Source of the DNA: Desulfobacteraceae bacterium | GTDB taxonomy: Bacteria > Desulfobacterota > Desulfobacteria > Desulfobacterales > RPRI01 | Length of the DNA: 43,778 nt | Direction of reading: 5' to 3' | NCBI GenBank assembly: GCA_003818505.1 | Contig: RPRI01000030.1 | Coordinates: forward strand, 1 to 43,778 | Shown here: positions 15,995 to 24,966 of the stretch, in pieces | Numbering within the stretch: position 1 is the stretch's first letter | Layout: each line of letters opens with the position of its first letter | Made by a program: the position numbers and the translations under genes | Notes under the pieces: model-generated | What the model saw: only the letters and a program-made list of their open reading frames with translations | What the model was told of the DNA's origin: nothing | Database searches by the model: none

Positions 15995-17416
15995 ATGCAG
16001 GCATTGGAAAAGCTTCGTGACCGCATTATTCAGAGGGTCAATATCAACCTGAGAGAGCTCGGTTTCGATGTGACTCCATACATGCATGAACTTACTCCAA
16101 TCAAGCAAATGGTTAAGTTTTATGCATTTTATGGAATTACGCCGCACCATCCGCTCAATTTTCAATTTACACACTCAAATTTGGCCGGCAGCTATTTTTT
16201 AGGAAGATGCAGGGTGACAAACTCGCTGCTTTACAAAAGCGACATCCGGGGAGATGAACTTAAAAAAGAAGGCTCTGTGTTTCAGTTTCAGCAGTTTGAA
16301 ATCCCGATAAACCGGGATGAACATATTGATATCGAAGATAGTTTTCTGATCAAAACCCTTGTCCATAATTATTCTCATGACCCTGAAACTCTTGAAAAAT
16401 TCTTCATCAAAGATACTATTTCCATGCATTATGCCAATATCCATGGATCACCTTCGGACGGATGCTTCCTGGGCCCTTTTTCAACCGTTGACCTGACCAC
16501 AATGCATGATTGCGTAGTTGGTACCTTTTCTTATATCCAGGCGGGTGAGATCAGCCATATTAAAGTCGATCCCGGAACCGTCTGGATCCGAAGCTCCGAC
16601 AAATTCAATTTTTTGTACCGGTATGAAAAGAACCACCTGGACAATTATATTAATTTTACTGCCGGCAACCGGCCAAAAGGACCGCTATTTGACTTCGTGG
16701 AAGATAGGAAGAAAGACTTTGAGCAGATTTTTGCTATGGTCAACATCGATCCCCCCCGGTCGGTTCCCGGCAGCGCCTCGCTTGACCGGTATGCGGTTAT
16801 AAAGCCTCACACCAATATAAGCGAGAATGTGCTGGTTGCCCAGCGGGCCTATCTTCAAAACTCGTGGCTCGGCAAGGGCGCCAACGCTCAGGAAAACTGC
16901 TATATCATAAATTCCCGGCTGGAAGGATTTGATATAACTGCCCATGGCGGAAAAATTATCGAAGCGGATTTGGGCAAAAAAGTCTTTGTCGGGTTTAATA
17001 GCTTTCTGAGGGGAAGGCCCGACGCCAGGCTGACCGTAGGAAAAGAGAGCATCATAATGCCCCACACCATAATCGATATTAGCGATCCTCTCACAATTCC
17101 GCCTAACCATATAGTCTGGGGGCTGGTAAGAAACAAGCACGATCTGGAAACCAGCAGTATGCCCTTAAGCGATTTTTCCGCAATAGAAAAAAAATTTTCG
17201 CTGGGAAATATGATCTTTGAAGGCAGCGGCGCAAGTTTTGTTTCAGCTTTACAGCACCGAATCGAACATATCCTGGAAGCAAACGGCGCGTTCTTCAATG
17301 GCGCTGAAAACAAGGGACATGCACAAAAAAACCAGAGCATATCCTTCAACACGATTCAGCCTTATCCGATGGGCAAACTTAAAGGATTGTATCCTTCGAT
17401 TATTATACAGCCTTAA
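15995..17416 (+). CDS. Unrecognised protein with left-handed beta-helix (hexapeptide-like) repeats
   Basis: A 473-aa soluble protein that I do not recognise. Residues ~1-110 look alpha/beta and mention no known motif. Residues ~130-210 and ~270-380 carry irregular [LIV]-G/N-x4 turns typical of left-handed parallel beta-helices (for example the stretch from AVIKPHTNISENVLVAQRAY onward, then KVFVGFNSFL and ESIIMPHTIID), as in acyl- and nucleotidyl-transferases with trimeric hexapeptide folds. No nucleotidyltransferase GXGTR motif is seen, so a sugar-nucleotide activity cannot be claimed. AAGGAG precedes the ATG. It is the last gene of the regulator/CBS/DASS operon and could be a scaffold, a metal-binding enzyme or a transferase. 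Confidence 0.7.
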   Translation: MQALEKLRDRIIQRVNINLRELGFDVTPYMHELTPIKQMVKFYAFYGITPHHPLNFQFTHSNLAGSYFLGRCRVTNSLLYKSDIRGDELKKEGSVFQFQQFEIPINRDEHIDIEDSFLIKTLVHNYSHDPETLEKFFIKDTISMHYANIHGSPSDGCFLGPFSTVDLTTMHDCVVGTFSYIQAGEISHIKVDPGTVWIRSSDKFNFLYRYEKNHLDNYINFTAGNRPKGPLFDFVEDRKKDFEQIFAMVNIDPPRSVPGSASLDRYAVIKPHTNISENVLVAQRAYLQNSWLGKGANAQENCYIINSRLEGFDITAHGGKIIEADLGKKVFVGFNSFLRGRPDARLTVGKESIIMPHTIIDISDPLTIPPNHIVWGLVRNKHDLETSSMPLSDFSAIEKKFSLGNMIFEGSGASFVSALQHRIEHILEANGAFFNGAENKGHAQKNQSISFNTIQPYPMGKLKGLYPSIIIQP

Positions 17417-17593
17417 TAAGATCCCGTTGCTGTGTTATAATTTTGGCCATACCCATATTGAACCAAAACGCGAGTGCATTTCCCGACCGCTCTGCGGCGG
17501 GGAGCTTCAATGTCAGAAGAATTATAAGGTATACTGAAATTTATTCCGCACAAAAAATTCCGGAGATTAAAGCCGGGGGGGTACGGAAGATCC

Positions 17594-17609
17594 GTTTCCG
17601 GATGGAAAC
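17594..17609. other. Short hairpin between convergent operons
   Basis: GTTTCC (17594-17599), GGAT loop, GGAAAC (17604-17609) lies at the 3' end of the hyfI-like gene, 178 bases beyond the plus-strand beta-helix gene. There is no clear T-run (ACTATTTAAAA follows on plus), so it is at best a weak terminator. The rest of 17417-17608 shows nothing identifiable. Confidence 0.3.
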
Positions 17610-18352
17610 TATTTAAAATAAGTCAGCAACGCATTAAGATATGTAAGCGGATGGGGCGGGCAACCGGGAATAAACAGGTCAACCGGGATAAGACTGTCTA
17701 AACCTTTCGAGACTTCCGGACTGCCGCTGAACGGACCTCCGGAGAGAGAACAACACCCTGCGGCAATCACAACTTTAGGTGATGGCACTGCTTCATATGT
17801 TTTGAGCAAGGCTGTCTTCATATTGCGGCTTATCGGTCCGGTGACAACAATCCCGTCTGCATGCCGGGGAGAAGCCACAAAGTTGATGCCAAATCTGGCC
17901 AGATCGAAAAAAGGCGTCGCCAGCACGTTCAGGTCTGCTTCACAGGCGTTGCATCCTGCGGCAGAGACCTGTCGAAGCTGCAGAGAACGTCCGAAAAGAG
18001 CTTTAAAGTGCTGACTGGCATGCCGGGACAGGTCAGGCAATCTGCCGGCGGTCCACAAGTGTTCTTTTAGGGAAACGGCTAATTCAAAATTCCTGGAAAA
18101 CGAGATAAATTTTCCTTCAGAAAGACGTTCACAGGTTCCACAAAAAACACATCGGCCAATATCGATCATTTTACGCTGAGGGTCAATTGCATTCTGCGGG
18201 CAAGCGTCGGCACACTGCATGACTACATCGTCCGGGGCGCTCAAATTGATAATTGGCAGACCGCGGTAGCGGGAAGACAGTTCGATCTTTTCTTTCGGAT
18301 ATCGGCTGGTTCTATAGCCCTGTTCAAACCTGTTTTTAAGCGTCTTCAGCAT
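17609..18352 (-). CDS. HyfI/NuoB-like small subunit fused to a degenerate ferredoxin domain
   Basis: A 247-aa peripheral subunit. The C-terminal half is the NuoB/NiFe-small-subunit fold, with all four cluster ligands visible: C134 and C137 (AGCNACE), the Cys of AAGCCSLSGG and that of FIPGCPPHP. So the proximal [4Fe-4S] (N2-type) cluster should form. The N-terminal half resembles the HyfH/NuoI 2x[4Fe-4S] ferredoxin but has only C47 and C51 in the first motif (two cysteines missing). The second has C68, C71 and C74, leaving ligands for one cluster. It is the last gene of the operon, 83 bases after the large-subunit gene. Electron path: ferredoxin-type cluster to N2-type cluster to an unknown site. 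Confidence 0.88.
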   Translation of the reverse strand: MLKTLKNRFEQGYRTSRYPKEKIELSSRYRGLPIINLSAPDDVVMQCADACPQNAIDPQRKMIDIGRCVFCGTCERLSEGKFISFSRNFELAVSLKEHLWTAGRLPDLSRHASQHFKALFGRSLQLRQVSAAGCNACEADLNVLATPFFDLARFGINFVASPRHADGIVVTGPISRNMKTALLKTYEAVPSPKVVIAAGCCSLSGGPFSGSPEVSKGLDSLIPVDLFIPGCPPHPLTYLNALLTYFK

Positions 18353-18423
18353 TGTGTTTTCTCTTCAATTTATTATTCATAAAAAATCTTTGTATGCTCA
18401 CTATTCCGACACTCTCCATAATA

Positions 18424-18440
18424 TATAGAGTAACTCTATA
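18424..18440. promoter_or_regulatory. 17-base palindrome between hyfG-like and hyfI-like genes
   Basis: TATAGAGT-A-ACTCTATA is a perfect 8-bp inverted repeat that overlaps the stop codon of the large-subunit gene. It could be a transcript-processing hairpin or an internal operator. Confidence 0.35.
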
Positions 18441-19947
18441 GATCAAACCCGCAGTAGGACAGGTTGAAACTCTTATTGTTTAGGGGAAAATCAGAAATTC
18501 CGGTATCCCGCAAAGCCATAGCCAGGCCGTTCCAGTTATGAAAAGAAGGATCCTTGACCTTGTAGCGGAGTATCTTACCGGCGGCATCCGTCAAAACGCA
18601 GTGAGATAACTCGCCGCGCCATGCTTCGTTGACTGTCACGACAAAAGATGATGGCGCCGGATTAAAAGAGCCGCTGACGACACATTCTGTTTTAACATGA
18701 TCTTTCAGCAGAGACTGGATAATAGAGATGGATTCCAGTACCTCATGCGCCTTCAATTTGGCCCGGGCGTAAACATCTCCGGCAAGCTCAACATGTTCAT
18801 TGATATCAAGAAAGCGATAATGCTCGGTAGGAAAATTACGCCGGGCATCATATGCAATTCCGCAGGCGCGCGCTGCCGGCCCCACCAGACCAAGCTTCTC
18901 TGCATCCAGACGGCTGACGGCCCCGCAATTCTCAAAGCGCGATAGAACGCTGTGTGTGGAGAATAAAAGATCGATGACGTGTTCAACCTGGGGTGTAAGT
19001 TCATTTATTCTTTCCGTAAGCGTTTTGCGGTTCTCTTCGGTCATTTGAAAACAAACCCCGCCCGGGCGCACAAGCCCTTTGCCGAAACGGTTTCCGCACA
19101 GCAAGAGGGTCATGTTGAGGAAGTCGCCCCGCATCCGGCCGCAATAATTGGCAACAGGCAGAAAGGCCACGTCGCCGCTTAAGGCGCCGAGGTCTCCTAC
19201 ATGATTGGCGATTCGTTCCAGCTCCTGTGCAATCGTCCGGATAATACGCGCACCTCCGTCGGGCCTTACATAGGCTAATCCCTCAAGAGCCTGAGCCATG
19301 CACAGGCAGTTGCCTATAGCCGTATCGCCTGCAATTCCTTCGGCTATAACAGGCAGTCGTTTGAAATCGGCATTGCACATCAGATTTTCAACGCCCCTGT
19401 GCTGGTATCCAAGTTGTATTTCCAGATGCAGCACACGCTCTCCGACGCAATTGAACCTGAAGTGCCCCGGTTCAATCACTCCCGCATGCACCGGCCCCAC
19501 GGCAACCTCGTGAACCTCCTCACCTTCTACCGTGTAGTAGTCATAATTGCCGGGAATATCCTGTGAGTAGTTATTCCCGAAAACATCCGGCAGACCGCGG
19601 CTGTTGGCATGATATCGAACCATTTTCAGCCAGGGGTGGCCTTCCGGTCTGATGCCGAACTGCTCGGCCATTTCCCGTTCAAACATGTGGAAAGGCTCAC
19701 TTTGAGCAGAAAAAGCAGGATAATTTTGCGGAACATCGCAGCTGGCTGCAAGCAGAAGTTTATCTGTCCGGAAAACGGCCATCAGACTGACCGCGCTGCC
19801 GTCATTGTATGCAAAATAGTGGACGATCTTGCCGCCTTCACCTATGATGGCAAGAACTTCGTGTGAAAATTCGTCAAAAGCAAGGCGTGGAATGATATCC
19901 CTGGCTATTGCCTTGCCATTTACAATTTGTTTAAAAACCGTTTTCAT
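18436..19947 (-). CDS. HyfG/NuoCD-like large subunit lacking NiFe ligands
   Basis: About 503 aa. Residues ~1-130 match the NuoC-like 30-kDa domain fused in HycE/HyfG; residues ~140-500 match the NuoD/NiFe large-subunit fold (GHFRFNCVGERVLHLEIQLG then YQHRGVENLM). Active group-4 hydrogenases have RxCGxC near residue 190; here the aligned stretch is IAEGIAGDTAIGNC, with no such pair. The C-terminal DPCxxC is replaced by a single Cys in FNLSYCGFDL. So no NiFe site can form: this is an Ehr-type (energy-converting hydrogenase-related) subunit. ATG 19947 overlaps the previous stop (TGATG) with GGAG upstream; an in-frame TTG precedes it. Confidence 0.9.
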   Translation of the reverse strand: MKTVFKQIVNGKAIARDIIPRLAFDEFSHEVLAIIGEGGKIVHYFAYNDGSAVSLMAVFRTDKLLLAASCDVPQNYPAFSAQSEPFHMFEREMAEQFGIRPEGHPWLKMVRYHANSRGLPDVFGNNYSQDIPGNYDYYTVEGEEVHEVAVGPVHAGVIEPGHFRFNCVGERVLHLEIQLGYQHRGVENLMCNADFKRLPVIAEGIAGDTAIGNCLCMAQALEGLAYVRPDGGARIIRTIAQELERIANHVGDLGALSGDVAFLPVANYCGRMRGDFLNMTLLLCGNRFGKGLVRPGGVCFQMTEENRKTLTERINELTPQVEHVIDLLFSTHSVLSRFENCGAVSRLDAEKLGLVGPAARACGIAYDARRNFPTEHYRFLDINEHVELAGDVYARAKLKAHEVLESISIIQSLLKDHVKTECVVSGSFNPAPSSFVVTVNEAWRGELSHCVLTDAAGKILRYKVKDPSFHNWNGLAMALRDTGISDFPLNNKSFNLSYCGFDL

Positions 19948-21365
19948 CAAAATACTCCACCGATTACGGTTACAGCCTGGGTTATGGTCCGGGACAATAT
20001 ATCAGGAACCCAGAAACATAAAAACAGTGACGTCAAAAGCAAAGTATACTGTGGCCAGACCATGCTTGCGATCTCTTCCATTCGAACGGCTGTGCGATAC
20101 CCCTCAAAAGAAATTTTAAGAGCATGATTGGTAAAACCTGCAAAAATGACACACAGGCTGACGATAAAAATTCCTGCTCCAACATAATGGCCGTTGCTGA
20201 AAGCGCCCATAACGATAAGCAGTTCTCCGATGAAAATGCCGAATGGCGGAAGCCCGGCAATACCGATAAATCCGCAGAAAAAAGCTATGAAAGTTCGTGG
20301 CATCCGGCGGACAAGACCCCCTGTGTCTTCGATCAGCCGGCTGCCGAAAGCCAGCAGAATGTTGCCTGAAGTTAAAAAAAGAGACGATTTGATAAGGCTA
20401 TGGTGAATCAGGCATAATATGGCCCCGTAGGCGCCCAATCCCCCAACGCCGGTTCCGAAAGCTATAATGCCCATATTTTCAATACTGGAATACGCCAGGA
20501 GTCTTTTATACTCGGTCTGTTTGAGAATAAACGTTGCGGCGGCCAGCATCGATATGAGTCCGAAAACCATCAAAATCCTCCCGGAAAATGACTCCAGACC
20601 GGCAGCAATCATGATCTTGTGGGTTTTAAAAATTCCAAGATACGCACAGTTGAGCAACACTCCGGAGAGAAGCGCCGAAGCCGGGCTAGGCGCTTCGCTA
20701 TGGGCATCAGGCAGCCAGGTATGCATGGGAGCAAGTCCCATCTTCGTGCCATAGCCCACAAGAATGAAAACAAAGCCGGCCTTGAGCCAAAGCGGATCCA
20801 GCTGCCGGGCTGAATTGGTGAGGGCGGAAAAGGATACCGGCACATGAACATTTCCCACATCCATGGCAAGTGTAATCAGCACCGATCCCAGCAGGGCAAG
20901 GGCGATTCCTACCGAACAAATCAGCACATATTTCCAGGTGGCTTCGAGAGAGGTGGCCGTCCGGTGAGTAAAAATCAAAGGGGCGCTTGCAAGAGTCGTT
21001 GCCTCTATGGCAATCCACATTACCATGATATGGTCCGAGAGGGTAACCATGGTCATAGTTGATAAAAACAGGAGCATGGACCCGGTAAAAATGTTTTCAG
21101 AACGGAGATTAGATTTTTTGAGATAAGCTGTTGTATAAATTGAAATAAGAAAAAAAAGCAGTGATATGACGATAAGCGACAAAAGACCTTCTGGAGTCAC
21201 TGCAAAATAGGCCGGAAAAACCGGTTCCGGCCACCCGGTCCAAAGCATGAGAGATAAAATAAGATGAACGGCGCCGGTAAGAACCAACAGAGTGCGTCCT
21301 TTTCCGGGGAGAACAAACGCTACAATACCGGTAAGAAACGGGATCAGAAATACAATTTCAACCAT
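19947..21365 (-). CDS. HyfF/NuoN-like antiporter-type membrane subunit
   Basis: A 472-aa protein of the Mrp-antiporter/NuoLMN family with about 13-14 membrane helices. Conserved charged channel positions are visible: Glu in MVMWIAIEATTLASAP (TM5), Lys/His region in GTKMGLAPMHTWLPDAHSEA, and the Glu of YSSIENMGIIAFG. Such subunits translocate protons or sodium in complex I relatives. It overlaps the large-subunit start and lies eight bases after the HyfE-like gene. Among paralogues, the order in the operon points to HyfF. Confidence 0.9.
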   Translation of the reverse strand: MVEIVFLIPFLTGIVAFVLPGKGRTLLVLTGAVHLILSLMLWTGWPEPVFPAYFAVTPEGLLSLIVISLLFFLISIYTTAYLKKSNLRSENIFTGSMLLFLSTMTMVTLSDHIMVMWIAIEATTLASAPLIFTHRTATSLEATWKYVLICSVGIALALLGSVLITLAMDVGNVHVPVSFSALTNSARQLDPLWLKAGFVFILVGYGTKMGLAPMHTWLPDAHSEAPSPASALLSGVLLNCAYLGIFKTHKIMIAAGLESFSGRILMVFGLISMLAAATFILKQTEYKRLLAYSSIENMGIIAFGTGVGGLGAYGAILCLIHHSLIKSSLFLTSGNILLAFGSRLIEDTGGLVRRMPRTFIAFFCGFIGIAGLPPFGIFIGELLIVMGAFSNGHYVGAGIFIVSLCVIFAGFTNHALKISFEGYRTAVRMEEIASMVWPQYTLLLTSLFLCFWVPDILSRTITQAVTVIGGVF

Positions 21366-21372
21366 GAAACAC

Positions 21373-22014
21373 CTATTCCTTTAGTGTTCTGAGAAGCGAC
21401 GTATCTACGCCATCAAACTGCTGCTTTATATTCTGCAGAATAACTGCCATGATCATGACTCCGGCCAGCACATCAAGAAGAATCCCAAATTCCACGATGT
21501 GGTGAACGCTGGTTGAAAAAGTGGTTCCTACGAGATAGATCCCGTTTTCCATCATGATATAGCCGAGGACCATGGCAATGGCGTTACGATGCCCCATAAG
21601 CACAAACATACCGCCCGCCAGAAGAGCAATGGCAGTGGGCATCAGCAGGACATGATTGCTGATAGCAGGCAAATTGAATCTATCGCCTATAAAGGCCGCT
21701 GCGGCAATTAATCCCAGCCATGCCAGCATGGATGCGTGTTGGCCGAATATGGGCTCTACTTCCCGGCGAATGGCGACCTTTTTAATGGCCAGATAAATAC
21801 TTAGCGGAATAACAATTCCCCGAATCAACAAAGTCACCAGGTTAAAGGCTATACCTGAAGCGGAAAGGTTATGCCCTATTAACAGCGGCACGATGGACAC
21901 CACGATTCCCTGGAAGCCTATTACCCTGATCAATACCGGAAGACGGCTTGAACCAAAGGAAAGCAAAATCGACAGCAGCACAATAGAAAGAACAGTATCA
22001 ACCAGATGGGTCAT
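21373..22014 (-). CDS. HyfE/NuoK-like membrane subunit
   Basis: A 213-aa hydrophobic protein with about six to seven helices. The C-terminal half is NuoK-like, with MVLGYIMMENGIYLVGTTF containing the conserved membrane Glu; the N-terminal half is the extra helical part of HyfE. The first codon overlaps the end of the HyfC-like gene by four bases, so translation is coupled. It should link the antiporter-like subunits to the HyfC/NuoH-like subunit. Confidence 0.9.
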   Translation of the reverse strand: MTHLVDTVLSIVLLSILLSFGSSRLPVLIRVIGFQGIVVSIVPLLIGHNLSASGIAFNLVTLLIRGIVIPLSIYLAIKKVAIRREVEPIFGQHASMLAWLGLIAAAAFIGDRFNLPAISNHVLLMPTAIALLAGGMFVLMGHRNAIAMVLGYIMMENGIYLVGTTFSTSVHHIVEFGILLDVLAGVMIMAVILQNIKQQFDGVDTSLLRTLKE

Positions 22015-22931
22015 TTCAAGAACTCCAGGGTAACAATGATTGCGAAAAATGCCAGAGCAAAAGAAGTCAGGATGAATTTGGGAACTTTATCCATTTTATA
22101 CCGGGCCATGACCGATTCAGTAACACCCACCACCGCGTATACAACCAGAAGAGCGGCAATGAACTGGCAGCCGTTTAAAGCCGGATGGTCCGGATTAAAC
22201 GGGGCAATTAGACGGCTGACGACAGCTGAATAGAAAAAGAGCTTGCAAAAGGAGCCCAGTTCTACGAACCCGAAATCGGGCCCGCTGTGATCCAGCACCA
22301 TAACCTCGTGGATCATGGTCAGCTCCAGATGGGTTGCCGGATCATCTACAGGAACTCGTGCATTTTCGGCAAGCAGGACAATAAATAAGGCAATTATAAC
22401 AAACAGCAAAGGCGACCCTGCCGTCTGCCAGAGACCAAGAGGAAGGCTGCCTGATAAATATGCGGCAAGGCTTAAATCGCCGGTAAGCATGAAAAACAGG
22501 ATCAAAATCATAAAGAGAGTCGCTTCGCAGATAATTGAGTAGTAGGCTTCCCGGGCAGCGCCCATACCCTCGAAAGGAGAAGCGGTATCCATAGCAGCGG
22601 CAATGGTGAAGAAACGCCCCAGCCCGAGGAGATAAATAATAAAAATAACATCGCCATGAAACGACAAAACAGGCCGGTAACCGGCTAAAGGCAGAAACAT
22701 CAAGGCCATTGCGGCAGCACATAATGAAATGACAGGACCCAGCTTGAATATTAAGGTTGTGCTGGTGCTGTATACCGAACCTTTTTGAAAAAGCTTGATT
22801 ATGGTATAATAATGAATAAGGATTGGCGGACCCTTTTTCCCACCGAAAAAGGCCTTCACCTTCAGAATGACCGCTGCAAAAAACGGCGCCAGAAGGATCG
22901 CAAGGAACCAGAGTATAATGGATATAGTCAT
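22011..22931 (-). CDS. HyfC/NuoH-like membrane subunit
   Basis: A 306-aa eight-helix protein that docks the hydrophilic arm to the membrane in complex I relatives. The loop ARVPVDDPATHLELTMIHEV with its cluster of acids and the preceding ENARVP is the signature of NuoH/HyfC, where it lines the quinone/proton channel entrance. It is 76 bases downstream of the HyfB-like gene; that gap holds only a purine-rich stretch on the minus strand. Confidence 0.92.
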   Translation of the reverse strand: MTISIILWFLAILLAPFFAAVILKVKAFFGGKKGPPILIHYYTIIKLFQKGSVYSTSTTLIFKLGPVISLCAAAMALMFLPLAGYRPVLSFHGDVIFIIYLLGLGRFFTIAAAMDTASPFEGMGAAREAYYSIICEATLFMILILFFMLTGDLSLAAYLSGSLPLGLWQTAGSPLLFVIIALFIVLLAENARVPVDDPATHLELTMIHEVMVLDHSGPDFGFVELGSFCKLFFYSAVVSRLIAPFNPDHPALNGCQFIAALLVVYAVVGVTESVMARYKMDKVPKFILTSFALAFFAIIVTLEFLK

Positions 22932-23007
22932 AGATCTGTCTCATTCATAAAAATTTAACTTGTTTACTCTTCCCTGCCCTGCCATCTCCCTATTTCCTGC
23001 TGCCGGG

Positions 23008-24966
23008 CTATATGAAAAACAGCAAAACAATGATAGCTAAAAGAATATAGCCGATATAAAGATGAATATCACCGTGCTGAATCCAGCGAAATTTTGCGAA
23101 TAAAGCCAGAACAGGATCTACAATAACGGCGTTCATATACAGCTCAGCCACATCATTGATCTTGCTGTGATAGCGGGAGTGGCCGGGAAAGCAGCCTTCT
23201 ATCCTGGCGTGCTCTTCGTGCCGCGGAGCCACCGTCCAGAAAAAAGCAAGAATCGAGGAGGCATAAGATGAACCGGTGTATTGCATTTTGGCGGTAGGTT
23301 GCGTAAATCCGCACCCCCAGGTACCGGATTGTGTTATCGTTTTGCCCCGGTAGAGGAGAGTGCGAGCGGTCAGTGAAACAATGATCAAAGCGAAGAATAT
23401 CGCCGAGACCCTGGTAATATTGCCGGTAAACCGAATAAAGGGTTCAAGCAGCGCAGGCTCAAACCCTGTTCCGATAGCAGATACCCCGTGGATCGCCATA
23501 AGAACAAACGTCCTCGGAAACACGCCTACCAGAGTGCAGATTCCGGCCAGCACCAGCATGGGAATCAGCATGGTCAAGCCTTTCTCATCGATATTTTCCG
23601 CGGCACTGCTGCGCGCCTCACCCTGGAAAACCACCCCAAAGACTTTGGTGAAACAGGCCAGAGCCAGTCCACCGATTACGGCAAGACTGATAATTGCCAA
23701 AAGGATGGGTATGAAAGCCGTCCTGTTCGGATTCATTCCTTCAAAGCATCCGAAATAAATCAATACTTCACTTACAAACCCATTGAAAGGAGGCAATCCT
23801 GAAATAGCCAGAGATCCTATCAGAAAAGTGGTCCCGGTTATTTTCATTTTTTTCAGAAGCCCCCCCAGCGCATCGATGGCAAGTGTGCCTGTCTTATGAA
23901 CCACCATGCCCGCTCCCATGAATAACAGCGATTTAAAAATTGCATGGTTGAGTACATGCAGCATTCCTCCTGCAAAACCCAATAAGGCCATCAAGGGTTT
24001 ACCTGATGATACTCCGATCATGCCGATACCGATACCGATCAGAATGATCCCGATATTTTCAACACTGTGGTAAGCCAGCAAACGTTTGAGGTCGTGCTGA
24101 CCGAGAGCGTAAACCACTCCGAGGACTCCTGAAATCATGCCGGCAAAGAGCAAAATTTCACCGAACACCGGCGTGTGGAAATCAAGCAGGGCATACATAC
24201 GCAAGATGCCGTAGATCCCGGTTTTGATCATAACTCCGGACATGACGGCTGAAATGTGGCTAGGCGCAGCGGGGTGCGCGTGAGGAAGCCACACGTGGAA
24301 AGGGAAAACGCCAGCTTTTGAACCGAACCCGATAAAAGTGAAGATAAACACCACCATTTTGGCCGCGTTCGTCAATGCAGCCATCTCTTTAAAATCGAAA
24401 CTGCCGGTACAGGAATATATGATCCCGAAGGCCGCCAGAATAAACATGGCTCCCACATGGGAAAAAACAAAATAGAGATATCCGGCTTTGCGGTTTTCTG
24501 CCTTATGATGGTTGTATATCACCAGAGCAAAAGAAGAGAGGGACATGGTTTCCCACAAAAGCATGAAAGTAATGATGTTTGTGGCGGTTACAACCAGAGC
24601 CATGGAAGCCGTCAGCAGACTGAAGAAAAGATAATTAACCGCTGTCGCCCGTGGCTTTTCCTCCTCGTGCATATAATGGAAGCTGTAAATTGCTGCCAGC
24701 ATAGAGATGCCAAAGATAAGGACCAGAAAAAAAGCAGAGAGAGCATCTATTTGAAAGGATAAGGTAAAATGGCGCAGATAATAAATCGAGGCACTCGCCG
24801 GTACCGGGTGGATCAATTTTAACGCGGCATCACACAGGCCCAGGAGACATCCGGATGCAATCAATAGGGCGCTGGCCGACTTCATCAGGATGAAATGCCG
24901 GTTCAGAAACAGGGCCAAAACCCCACCTGAAACTATTACAGTAATAGATAGAAAAAAAAGATACAC
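23008..24966 (-). CDS. HyfB/NuoL-like membrane subunit
   Basis: A 652-aa antiporter-like subunit with about 16 hydrophobic segments. Channel residues are visible in LLWETMSLSSFALV (Glu, TM5), GSKAGVFPFHVWLPHAHP (Lys, TM7 region), SGVMIKTGIYGI and YHSVENIGIILIG. The last ~130 residues are an extension with a hydrophilic loop and final helix, as in HyfB. It is the first gene of the complex and starts at GTG 24966 with GAGAGGA upstream. No HyfD-like third antiporter subunit is present. Confidence 0.92.
   Translation of the reverse strand: MYLFFLSITVIVSGGVLALFLNRHFILMKSASALLIASGCLLGLCDAALKLIHPVPASASIYYLRHFTLSFQIDALSAFFLVLIFGISMLAAIYSFHYMHEEEKPRATAVNYLFFSLLTASMALVVTATNIITFMLLWETMSLSSFALVIYNHHKAENRKAGYLYFVFSHVGAMFILAAFGIIYSCTGSFDFKEMAALTNAAKMVVFIFTFIGFGSKAGVFPFHVWLPHAHPAAPSHISAVMSGVMIKTGIYGILRMYALLDFHTPVFGEILLFAGMISGVLGVVYALGQHDLKRLLAYHSVENIGIILIGIGIGMIGVSSGKPLMALLGFAGGMLHVLNHAIFKSLLFMGAGMVVHKTGTLAIDALGGLLKKMKITGTTFLIGSLAISGLPPFNGFVSEVLIYFGCFEGMNPNRTAFIPILLAIISLAVIGGLALACFTKVFGVVFQGEARSSAAENIDEKGLTMLIPMLVLAGICTLVGVFPRTFVLMAIHGVSAIGTGFEPALLEPFIRFTGNITRVSAIFFALIIVSLTARTLLYRGKTITQSGTWGCGFTQPTAKMQYTGSSYASSILAFFWTVAPRHEEHARIEGCFPGHSRYHSKINDVAELYMNAVIVDPVLALFAKFRWIQHGDIHLYIGYILLAIIVLLFFI

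Noticed and set aside
17609-24966. Reading the Hyf-like cluster as a formate hydrogenlyase or true hydrogenase
   Set aside because: The large subunit lacks NiFe cysteines, and there is no formate dehydrogenase, HycB-type or maturation gene next to it.
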